A stretch of DNA of 61,194 nt from Paraglomus occultum (GCA_910592205.1 CAJVPJ010000039.1:1-61194); one strand, 5' to 3'. Shown: positions 22,001 to 35,599, counted from the stretch's first letter. Numbers and translations: made by a program. Notes: generated by a model not told the origin, from the sequence alone.

Positions 22001-25000
22001 AATTTACTCTCTGTATTCTCATTTTCCTCCTTTCTGCCGTAATCATTTTTTACATCGTCTTCTTTGGTCATTTGATTTGTGCCGGTGACGACAAGGTGTA
22101 TTCTCAAAATGAAGTTGGTTTCCATACTGGCGATACTGACTGGTGGGTTAGTTTCCGAGGGAGCGTATTCGATTTGAGTAACTTTTGGCAGAGTTCGATA
22201 GGTCATTCGGATGTCCTTGGGCAACCTGCAGCAAAGGCGAACATGGAGCCGTATGGTGGTCAGGATGTCTCACCATATTTCCCATTGCCGTTAAGCACAA
22301 CCTGTGCGGGCTTAGACTTTGGTCAGAATCCGGATACTGTCGTACTAACGCAGAACATCAGCAACATTGTTCCAAATGCATTCTTTCATCAGTTTGGGAG
22401 TAAAAATATATACGCGGGTTCTAAACTTGCTAGCCCAGATTGGTATACGAATAACTTTCTTCCTCGTATGAAGACGATGTACAAAGCTCGACTAGTGTGG
22501 TCGCGAAAAGATGTTCTCGAACAGGGACAAGGTGAAAATCCCAGACTGTGGGCCATTATCCATGAAGGAGTGTATGATTTGACTCAGTATTTTGCTACGC
22601 AGAATTCAGTAGGACAAACTTCACGACCCGCAAATGGGCCTAATTATCATTATTTAAGTGACTCTGTCGAAACACTATTCAAAAGTTTTCCTGGACAAGA
22701 TCTAACTAGCAGATTCAACAAGGCTTTTAACACTCAAGAAGATTATCAAAACAATCTCAACTGTCTACAACAAATATTCTATATTGGTGGAATCGACTTT
22801 CGTAAATCATTCAGATGCCAATTCAATAATTACATGCTGCTGACTTTCTCGTGCATGTTGTTTGCTGTCATTGGTGTGAAATTCTTGGCTGCATTACAAT
22901 TAGGATCAAGACGCAAGCCAGAGGATCATGATAAATTTGTCATTTGCCAAGTGCCGTGTTATACGGAAGGGGAAGATTCGTTAAGGCGTACGATGGACTC
23001 TTTAGCAGCCCTTACCTATGATGATAAACGCAAACTGATCTTTCTTATATGTGATGGTATGATTGTCGGATCTGGTAATGACAGACCTACACCCACCATA
23101 GTTCTTGATATCCTTGGAGTCGATCCAAGAATGGATCCTGAACCATTGTCATTCAAGTCAGTCGGAGAGGGCTCTGCTCAGCTGAATTACGGTAAAGTCT
23201 ATTCCGGTCTATACGAATATGAAGGTCACGTTGTTCCATACATAGTAGTCGTCAAAGTGGGAAAACCGTCAGAACAGTCGAGACCCGGTAATCGTGGTAA
23301 ACGTGATTCACAAATCATTTTAATGCGATTCCTCAACAAAGTACACTTTGATTTGGAGATGTATCCACTTGAATTGGAGATTTACCATCAGATGAAGAAT
23401 GTCATTGGAGTCAATCCCAGTTTCTACGAATATATTTTAATGGTTGATGCCGATACTGAAGTAATGCCTGATTCGTTGAATCGCATGATATCGTGTATGC
23501 TTCACGATGCTCGCATCATTGGTATATGCGGTGAGACTACTCTGATCAACGAGGAAGGCTCATGGACAACAATGATACAAGTATACGAGTATTATATCTC
23601 TCACCATTTAGCAAAAGCATTTGAATCGCTCTTTGGGTCGGTCACTTGTCTGCCCGGATGTTTCTGCATGTATCGTATCCGAACTCCAACCAAAAATACT
23701 CCATTGATTATATCCAATCACGTAATTGAGGGATACTCCGAGAATCACGTGGACACGCTTCACAAGAAGAATCTGTTGTCTCTGGGTGAAGATCGATACC
23801 TGACTACTCTCATGATGAAACATTTTCCACAATACAAAATGACATTTACGCCAGATGCAATGAGTAGAACGGCCGCACCTGACAAGTGGAGCGTCTTGTT
23901 GTCACAGCGGCGTAGATGGATCAACTCTACCGTTCACAATTTAATGGAGCTGATGTTCTTGTCTGAAATGTGTGGTTTCTGTTGTTTCTCAATGAGATTT
24001 GTGGTATTTATTGATCTTTTTGGTACTTTGATTCTTCCATCGACTGTCGTTTATATTATATACCTCATATGGTCAGTCGCAACGGAAAGACAAGCATTGC
24101 CTATTATTTCACTGGTTATGATTGCTGCAGTTTACGGTCTACAGGCTGTCATCTTTATTCTCAAGAGACAATGGCAGCACATTGGATGGATGTGTATATA
24201 TTTGCTGGCATTCCCATTATTCTCGTTCTTCATTCCAGTCTATGCGTTCTGGCATTTTGATGACTTCTCATGGGGTAACACTCGCGTCGTAGTAGGTGAG
24301 GGAGGCAAGAAACAAATCATTACTACCGATGATGAGAAATTCGACGAAAAATCTATTCCCAAGAAGAAATGGGCGGATTACGAACAAGAAATATGGGAAG
24401 TTGGCACGACAGGGTCACACGAGTCAGGAGTGTCGCGTGGTAGTGCTGCATCTTACCGCAGCAGAGGATCGCACAGGAATTACGAGCCTAGTTATGCTGG
24501 AAGTGCATATGGTGGAAGTCAATACGGCGGAGGGAGTGACTATTTCAGAGATACGAATTTAGCCGCACCTGAGAGAACAAGAGGAAGGTCGAGATCTCCC
24601 GTGCCCAAATATGAACAGTCAGAAGTACGAAACTCGAGGGCGTTTAGTGCTGTTGGAGATTATTACTCTGAACCAAGAAGCTCTATGATTGTTCCGCGCA
24701 ACCAGGATATGGAATTCTATGGTGCTCAGGTTAATCGATTAAGTGCTTATTCAGCCGCGCTTTCTGACGGGCCAAGCGACGAGGAAGTCTTGGCTGAAAT
24801 CAGAAATATCCTAGCAACTGCAAATCTTATGAGCATTACCAAGAAACAAGGTATGTGGGGTAATAAGGGATGCGATTTATTACGTGAATGTAACTGACAT
24901 GAATATCTCCACTTTCTTACCATCTAGTGCGCGAACAACTGACCGCCACGTTTAATACTGACATGTCTTCTCGTAAGGAATTCATTAATAATAGTATAGA

Positions 25001-25025
25001 ATTGATACTGCAAGGCAAACTATAG
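19015..25025 (+). CDS. Chitin synthase with N-terminal myosin motor domain
   Basis: Exons 19015-19385, 19488-21689, 21807-24850 and 24928-25025 give about 1904 aa. The enzyme polymerises GlcNAc from UDP-GlcNAc into chitin at the plasma membrane. A myosin-like domain (about 30-770) has the P-loop GITGSGKT at 125-132 and the switch-I-like NNNASRYGK near 176. Switch II is degenerate (LLDQPG near 400). After exon 3 begins come membrane helices (VWLMTWWIPSF; FTLCILIFLLSA), two cytochrome-b5-like segments (WWVSFRGSVFDL; LWAIIHEGVYDL), and the synthase core with DADTEV near 1405, EDRYLTT near 1518 and the QRRRW signature near 1558. More helices follow, and the C-terminus matches DEK_C (DEEVLAEIRNIL...). 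Length and order are those of the fungal motor-linked (class V/VII) chitin synthases. Confidence 0.95.
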
Positions 25026-27223
25026 ACAAGGAGACATTGTTATTTAGAGATGAATTTGTACAAGTAGTTTCAACGACTCGCTGAATATCGAATGTGTACT
25101 ACCATTTTTGCCAGTTAATTACTTTTTGAAAGAACATTTTATATTTGTATCGGCTGAACTTTCTGTTAACTTTATATTTTTAGATTTTATTTGTTTCGTT
25201 CTTTTCTTTTTCTTCTTGTAAGATGTTTTTTACCTTTTTGTCTGACAACTGCCGGAAAAAAAAAGAAAATTATTAAAATGTAATCTATTTTATTGTTTAC
25301 TTGTGGGTATATAAAAATAATACTATTTATTAATCAAAGCAGGATGACTTTTTTGTTCATCTTTGTCGTCGTTAATTTTATTGATCGAAGGAACTTTTCA
25401 TCGTGTCAAAGAAATCAATCCTGATTTATTTACTTCCAAACTTAATTTGGGCGTAAGCTTGAGAAACTGACTGCATCAAGCAAGGTTCGACGCCCTAAAA
25501 AACTCACGGGACTGTGTTCATATTAATAATTTCCCAGAAATCATAAACCCTCGTTTGTTTATTAATTTCCCACGTTATTATACTGAAAAATCTCGTGCAT
25601 TTAATATTTCAGTGTACTGTACATCACGTTCTAAACTACTTTAATTTATTGGTGGGCATTCATAATTTACTACTTACCCGTATTTGAATACAAAAGAACG
25701 AACTATTGTAATGAAAGAATTATATTAACCAGAAGTGTAATAGAAAGATTGCGCGATAGCCAATTAAATATTATAATGAAAGCATGAAGTCTGTTTCCGA
25801 TTTCCGCAAAATGAGACCAAGTTGAGTTCGGAATATATTACAATCTACCTGTCAACGTATTGTTCATGAGCACAATTTTGTCATTATAACACAATTGCCA
25901 AAGAAATAAATTAAAACCGTTATAAGCAGGTCTCCGTCTAAAATTGTACAGATAGGCGACAGCAGACGAATAGCGTCTGTTTTCGAATCCAAAACCCCAA
26001 CTTCATAACATATGTTTCACGGCTTAAACCTTCCCCCTTTTATAATTTACAAAAAAGAAGCTTACTTTTGTTTTGCGTGATCGCTCATTTTGGATAGAAC
26101 GTACAATCAATGACGAGTGGAGTTACGGCCCCGCCACACAGCCGCACAGCAACTGTATATCAAAGCCTCAAACTATCGACTCGTAGAAATTAACGTAAGA
26201 TCTCAAAAAAAATTCATAAACCGCCCGTTAAAAACACTACAATACATGTCAAATACTGGAACACATCCTCAAGTTTTTTCCGGCTTAGCGGATGTGTTTG
26301 AATTCACCCAAAGAAATGCATTACTATAAGAAATTTCTATCAAACCCAACCATGCCCTTGGAAACGTTATTCGAGAATGTCGACCAATAAAAGAAGATAA
26401 ATAGAGCATGAAACTAATGATGATAGTATATTTACTAGACTACAACTAATTTGCGGATGAAAAAAACTATCGTTTAAATGATAAATGAGCTCCCATATAA
26501 CAGATGCTCATCAAGAAAAAAGAAAAAATTTTTTCGTCATAGAGATCATTACCTGGCGAATGTGCAAAACCACACGTGGTCCCATCAACATACTCACAAC
26601 TTGAAATCCTTGACAATTATTCCTTTGAATTAAATACAATTTGTCAAACCAATCATGTATCTTATTACCAGCCTAACCAATTCTTGCTCAAATTAATAAT
26701 TATTAGTGTTCATTGAGCAATATATTATTAAAAAGACATCACGTAACCTATTTGGCTTTCAAGCATCCATCTAAGGAATGGGCCTATGACACAATGTCCC
26801 GCGCAAGTCCGTCTATGCCTTAAACGTAAGATTAAGTATACTTAGAAAGAACTAACCAAGAAAAGTTAGTTTATCAGGAAAACAGACGGAATGCTCACCG
26901 AGTCATATAATGTTGGAGACTGTCACTATATGCCAGACGGGGCCTGAGTGTCAGAGCTCACGTGTCGATCGCTGGCGACCGTTTGATGAATTATTGTTTG
27001 AGGATTCTGTACCGATGAAGATTAATAATCAGATACAAGAACAATAGGAGAATAGGTTCTTACTAACGATTAAATCTCTTATTAGATTTTTGGTTCTAAT
27101 TTATTAATAATGTATACCATACACTATTATTATAATTTTAAACATTAAATTTTTAATATTACGTTCATTATCATTGTAGAGTGAGTGCTATTAGTCAAGC
27201 ACTTCAGGCACTCGTACGTTTGA
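25026..27223. other. Spacer between convergent chitin synthase and WNK genes
   Basis: No gene seen. The first 300 bp are probable 3'-UTR of the chitin synthase. The single 70-codon frame at 26117-26329 (+) has no family resemblance. The remainder is AT-rich with no clear repeats. Confidence 0.45.
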
Positions 27224-28982
27224 TTAAAAGATGCCCCGCAAATCTCCATGCGATGATGTCGAAGATACAGATGATGTACTACCAACCTGATGGTCTGACA
27301 TTTCGGATACTGGTCGATGCATCAGTGGGGAGATAGCAGATCTTCCGACAGACGAAGTGGCCTTTACATGGGGGGATTTATGTCGCATTTTTCTGCGATG
27401 TATTAGGACGGCCCATTCCTGCTCATGTTTAGCTTGTAGTTCTTGCGTTTCTCTCCTCTGTCTCTCTCTCAAATCAGATACTAAATCTAATTCATCATCC
27501 TCAGTACTATCATCTTCATCTTGTTCTTCCGCAAAGCGAGAATTTAGTCTATGGGTCAAAAGATCCAAATGTAGTTGTTGTGATGCGTCTGAATTACTAT
27601 TTACATGTCTATTTGAATGATGAATACTGTATTCAGGCGGATAGCCTAGAGAAAACAACGTTATTCAATTAAAAATTAAACTTTTTACGATAGTGACAAA
27701 TTAGTGTAAAAAGAGAAATACCGTGAGATTTAGATGTATATCCAGCATCGGCTATCCCCAATCCAATACTCACTCCTGTCTTCAATCCCGACCCATCAAT
27801 CGTTCCCTGTAAATTTTCGGGATGAAGATGCTCACGTAACAAAAAGTCCGACTGTACAATTGAACTGTCTAGAGCACCGATCGAATGAACGGACGAAAGC
27901 GACCCGGTCGACGAAGTCGGCATTTTTCTCACTAGATGCTCATGCGACATATGATATGCGTCGATATGATGGGGTGTATTCGTATAATATATAGAGAAAT
28001 TAGGCATAAGAGGATTAGAACTTCTTCTTGCTCGGTCGTCTCTAGTAGGCACTATTGCAGGAGACTGTGGCCCGGAAGAATTTGCATGCCGTACGTGTTG
28101 CGGTTCGCCGATGACTAGCATTCCTTCACTATCATATGACTCTGTAGGTACGAAATTAGAACCGGTGTGTGCATCTGTCTCAAGCAACTCTTGCACACGA
28201 TAAGGATCTGTACGAATTGCTAGCTGTTCCACAGTTCCCTCTGAAGACGGTCGAGCAGGAAGGCGTAGTGGAGATTTTAACAATGATTCAGTAGCCGTCG
28301 GTTCATTCATACTAGGCACAAGTGAATTTCCAACAGCGGTAGCAACTGTCTCGGGTCGTATGGCAGATGAGGAAACTTGTTGCGCTATAACTTCAGCTGG
28401 CAGAGCAGATGACAAAGAAGATGATCGTCTTTTTATTGAATGTCCTGAAAAGAAATCCTCTGTCGTGCGTGACGTGGTCCCCATGGTGCTCGGCGATTGT
28501 ACGGGAATTTCATGAGCCACGGATTCTGTTACAGATCTTTCGGCTGGTAACGTAAGTTGAGTACCTGCTGGTTGGAGAAAACTATCATTCATTCTGTCAT
28601 TGCGACTAAGTACTTTTCGGACCTCGTCGTCGGCTTCTTTTTCCCACGAAGGTCGAGTCGATGAAGTATGCGGGAGGCTCTCGACAGATGAAGAAATTCC
28701 GTGGTGAGAGGTCGTTTGAAGTAATTCCATGCTTCCATACGATGACGAAATGTCGGAATAATAATTCGGCGAGGGAAATCCATTAGCACTGGCAGTTACT
28801 TTTGTAGGAGTCGTTCCTGACGAGCCGTCAGGTGCACCATCATGAAAACGTTCTGTTTGACCATGGATAGAGGATGTTCTCGATCGTGGAAGACTAGAAT
28901 ATGATTCTTGTGATTGCAGCAACAGCGGCTGTCCTTGTCGCGATTGTTGTAATGGCACGTCCTGTTGCCGGTATTGTTGTAT

Positions 28983-29019
<37 letters not shown>

Positions 29020-29148
29020 GGTAATTGTTGTCCTTGTTGTTGCTGTTGTTGCTGTTGCTGTTGCTGCGGTAATTGTTGTCCTTGTCCTTGTTGTTGCTGT
29101 TGTTGCTGTTGCTGTTGCTGTTGTTGTTGTTGTTGTTGTTGTTGTTGC

Positions 29149-29191
<43 letters not shown>

Positions 29192-30921
29192 GCTGTTGTT
29201 GTTGCTGTTGCTGTTGCTGTTGCTGCTGTTGTTGCTGTTGTTGCCGTCGTCTATCTTGTTGAGCAGGCGTAGGTGCATCCCAAGCAATCTTACTAACAAT
29301 ATCTTCGATTTTTCGCTGCGCCAACATTTGTCCTTCCGGTTTCAAAATTGACTCACGTACCATCTCGGCCACGACGTTCTGAATCGTATCCTCTTCTAAA
29401 TTGAATGGAAATTTAATCTCCATTTCTGGTTGTCCTGGTTCCGTTATTGTCATTTTCAGTGTAACTTCTTCTCGTGTGAGTTTTTCTACAATTTTGACAT
29501 CACATTTAAATAAATCCTCTCCCTGAACGTTCCGGTCGACAGACGCGTCCGTTATTAGTTGTTGAGCATGTCGTGGTGGCGGAAAAGTAGCTGACCGTAC
29601 TTGGTAAGTTTTGCTTTCTGCATCAATGGTTTTGGTTGCAATTGACAAATTAGGGGGTGGTAGCTGTTTTTTCTGGTCATATGGCTCAATGTTAGTGTTG
29701 TCCGATTGAGCTTTCACTTTTGCGGTTTCGTTAGTAATAGTTTCAGTTGTCGAATGCTGTATAATTTGCGGATTCGGTGGCGATATAGTGGCTATTAATG
29801 TCTCTGGGGTATTTTGATCATATGATACAGATAATAATGGCGAAGTTGCTTGTGTTTGTTCTGATACAGCTATTGGTTCGTTAATCATGCTAACGGAATC
29901 CTTTGGGTCCTCTCGCAGAAATTCATGCTCCAAAAGTTCAGCAGCCGAAGGTCTCTCGTTTGGATCAAACCTAAGACAGAGTTCTACAAACTCCAATGTT
30001 TTCGGATCCTTTATTTTATCTAGTGCTTGTGGCCTTATACCGGACGTAACCTTGCGGAAGATCTGTGCCTGGTTATTACATTCAGAATATGGATACTCCT
30101 TACTTACTAACTCGAGTATGCACATTCCAAACGCATAGATGTCCACCTTTTCGTTGTATTTCTCCTCATATAATTCAGGCGCCATAAATTCGGGCTATGG
30201 GGGTATTGCAAGATTTGGTTTCATGAAAATACAAAGCAAACAATATTAATATGAGCATCTGAAGACAGGGGAACCACACAAGAAGCACAAATTCACCCAA
30301 AGTAGTATATACTACCGTTCCAAGCACCGATGATACGTGGTCTCTGTTTTTGATTATTGCTAGACCGAGATCACCAATCTTGGCCTGGCCATTATTTCCA
30401 TTGATGAAAATATTGTCGCATTTGAGATCTCTGTGGATAATTGGCGGATTTCGCGTGTGTAGATAATTCAGGCCTTTTAATATCTGACGAGCCCATTGCT
30501 TAAGAAGTTTAGGTTTAAGAAGGCCCTTGGTTCTTTTTATGTATTGCTTGAGCGTGCCTGAAGTCATGAGTTCGGTTATGAATATAATATGATCTCTCCC
30601 GTCGGATCCCTTCTTTGCCCAGGATGCGTAAAAGTTAATGACGTTTTCGCAGCGCAATGACTGCAAAATCGAGATTTCGTTCAATATCTTTTCTACGTCC
30701 TTTCTTCCCGAAAAACTTGCTTTCAGCTGGCACCATGCAACTTCAACGGCTTCCTCTTGGTCGAACGCTTTAAACACTTCCTTGTAAGCTCCAATACCCA
30801 AACACTCTTCATATCGTTCAAACCGGCCAGTAGGATCTGTGTCTACGACAACGGGACGACCGTCGTCGTCGTCATCATTATTTTCCGCGTTTTCATTAGA
30901 AAAAGGTATTATATTACTCAT
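27224..30921 (-). CDS. WNK-type protein kinase with polyglutamine tract
   Basis: Three exons (30921-30316, 30194-27722, 27645-27224) give 1166 aa. WNK ('with no lysine') kinases lack the usual lysine in subdomain II and use one in the Gly-rich loop; animal and plant members regulate ion transport and osmotic responses. Here the loop is GIGAYKEV (42-49, with the lysine), and subdomain II reads VEVAWCQLK, Cys replacing Lys near 64. HRDLKCDN is at 163-170, GDLGLA near 183-188, and [20 protein letters not shown] starts exon 2. Residues about 430-505 ([19 protein letters not shown]...) resemble the OSR1_C/autoinhibitory-type domain following WNK kinases. A run of about 52 Gln comes next, then a long disordered Ser-rich tail and an acidic/coiled segment ([20 protein letters not shown]). 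Partner SPAK/OSR1-like kinases are not in the window. Confidence 0.92.
29088..29243 (-). repeat. Polyglutamine-encoding tract of WNK gene
   Basis: About 52 consecutive CAA/CAG codons on the minus strand. Two shorter Q runs separated by GQGQQLP and GQQLP spacers follow down to about 28980, which looks like a duplicated unit. Confidence 0.93.
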
Positions 30922-31201
30922 TTGATCACTATTTTTCTGGGTCTTCTTTGAGCAAGGGAGTTAAAACGTCAAGGAAAGGATTGTGGGGACCAGGAATTTT
31001 CATGCAAAACCCGATTGTAATAGGGTTTCACATGCGGGTTTATCATACAGGCCTGGTGCACATACGCACACAATGCGAGTCATCAAACGCATTCTACAAC
31101 GTCTATTACGCCGGTTCACGTGTTAACTGTATTTAGTATTATCATCAGTATTTAGCATTATGTTTACTATGTACAGTATATCATTTTATTTTTGACAAAA
31201 G
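30922..31201. promoter_or_regulatory. Shared promoter, WNK (-) and NCA2-like (+) genes
   Basis: Only 280 bp separate the two start codons, so the genes probably share a divergent promoter. The sequence is mixed, with a short repeated gtatttagtatt/gtatttagcatt block near 31129-31157 just before the NCA2-like ATG. No specific factor site is claimed. Confidence 0.5.
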
Positions 31202-33906
31202 ATGTGTTTTATTGTCGAACACGTCCAAAAGTTGAATGCTGATATCGAAACACTTTTTAATACACCCAATGCAAAGGCATCCCTCGAGTATCTCTATGAA
31301 CGACTCGGCGCTAACACCTCCGATACAAGCGAGTCTACGTTCGAATCGTTGGCTTTGCTACTTAAACGATCAATTCTGAACATAACTTTAGACAATAATA
31401 CAATTCCCACTTCTGAGAGAATACTATGCGCATTAGGCGGCATGGAAGAACATGTACACAAACATTGGAAAATCGATGTGGATAACGACAACAGTAGAAT
31501 CGCAGAAGGGCTAAAAATGATGGAGTGGATGTTCCTGGCCAAGGTTTTGGTTGCGGTATATGCGAACGTGCTTGAAAACATTCTGGATGCTATCCTACCG
31601 CTATATGATGATATCAGTTACTGGCAAGAATGCGAAGGAAGATCTTTATGGATACTTGGGCATTTTCTACAAAGTTCGCCAAATAATAAGTTGTCATCTC
31701 AAATCGATCGAATTCAATACCCGTTTGATCTTTTATTCGTTTCATCTCTCTGATTGGCTTTTCTTATTTCTCATAATCAGCAACTCCACATCGTGTATAC
31801 GGCCTCAGTCTCGATGTCTTCCATAATCGGTCTTCTCGGTCTTTGTCCTCGATGTTATCTTCCACCAATCTGCTGCACCTCTTTCCTTCTTACCTTCAAA
31901 GGCATTACATAGCTCATCCATCTCATAATATCTTATCGTTAACAAAATTGGAAATAAGACATAAAAAGAAATTTTTAAAGGACGTCATGGATTATTACGC
32001 GACAATTCTGGGACTATTGGTGAGAAAGGGACCGGAATTTGAAGATTATACTGAAGAAGATAAGGAAAGAGTGCATAAAATCGTGGCATTCAAAGTGATG
32101 AAGGGAATAGTGATCATTGAACGAGTGCTATTGCAAGCGAGAGATGTTGGACTGGAGAAAGACAATATGCCTGATGCTGAAGATGCGTTCTGTAGGTAAA
32201 AAAGAGACAGAAATGTGACAGCGTACTTGAAGCCTTCTATACCGTATATTTAAGGCCACTAATCAAATTCCCATATATTTTATTTAAAGTATATTATGAA
32301 GTATCGGAGCCACCCTCTTTCCTATCCTGCTACACTCATATACGTTCCATCCTCACGACCCATTTACCTGCTTATCGTTCTACAAACCAGATGATCCACA
32401 CCACTTACGGCCGACCTTCCGCTATCACACGCTACTGGCTTCCTTCAATTAGTGTTCTCATTTTCGGTACTAAACTCACACGCTACGTGACTGGTCATCA
32501 ACAGAAAATAAAGATTCTGATCAATAATGCCGCAGAAACGTTGGAAAAATTTTGGGCAGACTGGGTCTGGCAGCCAGTTGTGGGAATCATAGAGACTATT
32601 CGACATCGTGAAAGGCGCCTGGCGGTTATGGGAAAGAACAGTCTGAAAGCCGATTTAGAGGTTTGTTTTTGAGTGGGAAACGGGTATATCAATAATTAAA
32701 GAGACAACGAACCAAAACAAGTTTGGGGTTATGTTTTTGTAACACATGATCATAAAATGGTTTTTCGCAGTCTTTAGAGCGTATGGTTATAGACTTTGCA
32801 AAGAAGCGAAATAACTTGACAGAAGAACAATTGGCTGAGCTGACCGAAGAAGTCAGAGAAGGTGATTTGTCAATTGTATTGAGGGCCTATGAGAACGAAT
32901 TACAGGTAAAGAGGTAAACAGTACCCGCCCCAAAGCAAAGTTGCATCAAATACATGTTCGAAATCCGAACTTGCCGGGTGTCTGCTCCAACTAAAGTGAC
33001 TTATGGCATTACATCTCTTGCCAAAAGTCCCCGTAAGCCCTTTCAATCAATTACCGTGTAGTTAACAATAACCTTTGCAGATAAGGTGATATACGGACAG
33101 TTCTGGTTGATTGGCAGGGGTTGCAGACATTATGTTGTCATATAGACTTTGTTCGGATAGTACACTGCAGGCACAAGAGTTGGAACTAGTATGGGCGGTT
33201 ATATTTATTAGTATAATGCGTGTACGTTATATCTAACATTGTTTTATGTTCTAAGAAACCACTCAGATCTGTCGTTCAAGGTTAGTTTATAACGCGCACA
33301 AATTATGATGCAAGCCATTTAACGACTTACCCGACATATTTAATACTTGAACAGGAAAACTGCTTCGAACGTTCTTGATTCAAATCCAGAAAACCAAAGT
33401 TGATATGGACACAGCAATGTCTGCGCTGGACAAACTTTTGAAATCCAATGAGCTGAACTTTGCATTCTTAGCCGTTGGTCCCAGTTTGTTTATTGTATAT
33501 ATTGCATCATCGTGGTTGGGCAATAGTCTGTTGGGAATACGTGGATGGTGGGCCGGAAATCAACGAATAAGGGTAGCCTTAGGGTATGTTGTGAATGATG
33601 TCTTTCAGTCCCTCTCTGGTTAGTGACCGGTTAATAAATAACCACTTTTTTCTTTTCGCCGTTAGACAATTAGAAAGAGTTTTGATTCGGAAAGATCATC
33701 CTCTTTACATGACCGAAGGACTAGTTCTCGCGAAAGCTCACCTGTTACACACGTATGGGACCCATCTGCCGAAACGTAGAAATATTCGAGCGGGTTTCTT
33801 GGAAGATGTCAGAGATCTTGAAGATCCTGACTTGACTCCTGAACAGAAATTACTCCTCTGTGAAAGGATGTGGAGATATTGGAGTTTTCTCAGAGACGAT
33901 AAATAA
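31202..33906 (+). CDS. NCA2: NCA2-like mitochondrial protein
   Basis: Seven exons (31202-31673, 31781-32191, 32290-32660, 32771-32905, 33256-33280, 33355-33583, 33666-33906) join to 627 aa with consistent phases. Yeast NCA2 is a mitochondrial protein needed, with NCA3, for correct expression of mtDNA-encoded ATP synthase subunits 6 and 8. Signature segments are [11 protein letters not shown], then [16 protein letters not shown] across intron 1, [51 protein letters not shown], and the C-terminal [19 protein letters not shown]...[12 protein letters not shown] hydrophobic stretch ([19 protein letters not shown]) is a likely membrane anchor. The first donor (aaa|gttcgc) and the 25-nt exon 5 are unusual but needed to keep the conserved frame. 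Confidence 0.9.
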
Positions 33907-35599
33907 CTATTTTATCTCACGACAGTATACGGAAAAAATTCCGATGTAGTAGTAGTGAATAAATAAATGTAAAATGGGTGGGGCATGCTGCTGCAACAAA
34001 ACCAGGACAAATGAACATTCTATTATGTGACATAAATGGCTGATGTGGCTGAACATTAACTAATTTGACTAATAACATTTGATTATTAATATAGGATTCT
34101 CTCTGTATACAAATAAATATACGAAATTAATTTACATTAAATCTGCCATGGAACCCAAGAATTACAGCACTATTAGAAAAGAACAAGGAGAAAAAATTGC
34201 GCCTTACGTTTCTAAAATCAACAATACCAGTAGTAAACCGTTCCCGTATTACCACGCGTTTTCTTTTTAAGACGTCGGCTGGCATTATTTCATTGCTTCA
34301 GTTGGGCCATTACATTTGCACAAGAACGCATCGCTGATATGATAAATAGTTTGTAAACAATAGAATTTTTTTTTTCATGTGTTAGAGTACAATAGCGTCC
34401 CTGGAGAAGTTCAGCGGCAGTTACAGCTAACGCTCGAATAAATCTCGTAAATGTCGGAAAAAATATTATTGATATATTAATTAAAATATGTTTGATTTTC
34501 CTTAACACGCAATTTTGATTTTATTGATTTGATTGTCTAGATCATATTGTTAGTTTTTAGTAGTTTTACTCACTCTGTTTACGGTTATTATTTTCTGCAG
34601 AATAAGAACACGTCAATGAGAAATTCCCCTATCTAGCCAGACATCCATGGTGTCTTTCCCACAAAGTATATTTTTACTCTACCAAAATCAACTGATAGAC
34701 CTAATAACAACGTAGTCTGCATGTCTGCAGTGTTCATCAAAAACACTGTGGGTAGGTTCAACAAGTTCAAAGGCAGAGAGCTGCTACTTCTTAGAAAAAT
34801 ATCCAGATGCTGATGTCAATTGCCACATTCATCATGCTTTTTGGCCTCTGATATAACATGATAGAACAGTCACAGGTAGGCAACAGCAAGCAGACAATAA
34901 TAAGTTCTGCTTGGAATGCATATTCAGACATTTGACCATTAGAATTAGTAGCCTGGTCAGCAAAGACATGCTGAATGGCCATGCCATGTTTCTTGTAACT
35001 GTTAACATTTCATCAGCATCCAATGGAAGAATAGTATAAGAGACTGTACAACATGGCAGGTAAATTCCTGATTATATATGAACACACCGTCCCTAAAACG
35101 TTCTCTCATAGAAATGATGTGCATATTTTAGGAACACAGCACAGTAACATGAATTTCAAAATGTGATATGCGCAGAAATTCGCGCATCACGCGTTTAGTT
35201 AGAATATCGTGGCTCAAAAAAGATTTGCCATAAAAACGACAGAATTGAGCTATTTTACGAAAAAGCTTCGCGAACTGCTTTGCAAAATCTATCCAACAGT
35301 TTAAATGTTCTCTCTCACAAGCGAATTCATTCTTTGGTTATTGATCGGAATTATCCCTTTATTATGATCCATAAGATAAGCTGCGTTATTATTATTGCAA
35401 ATCAAAAAATTGATGAAGTAATCAATTTAATGGAGCGAAGAAAAAATCTAAGACTGACAAACAAATTGGCCAACGTGACTATCCATCCGAAACCGAAAAT
35501 TTGTAGAACGATTTAATTTATTAATTACTATTACATAGAGATCCAAATTTTTCATTTAACAAAATGGTAGTTTGAAATTCATCAGTTGCTCAGCAAACA
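33907..35599. other. Spacer with decayed, unidentified sequence
   Basis: No intact gene. On the minus strand between about 34560 and 35040 several overlapping frames have a protein-like composition (MDADEMLTVTRNMAWPF...; SSSLPLNLLNLPTVFLMNTA) but shift frame repeatedly. It probably belongs to a transposon relic of unknown class. Confidence 0.35.

Noticed and set aside
21778-22224. 148-codon minus frame within the chitin synthase
   Set aside because: Lies wholly antisense to conserved chitin synthase exon 3.
25449-25496. gggcgt...acgccct with an internal ggttcga, tRNA-like
   Set aside because: Only 48 bases between the complementary ends, with no anticodon arm; a chance hairpin.
28901-29351. 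Plus-strand poly-Leu/poly-Val frames opposite the WNK gene
   Set aside because: Shadows of the polyglutamine codons on the minus strand.
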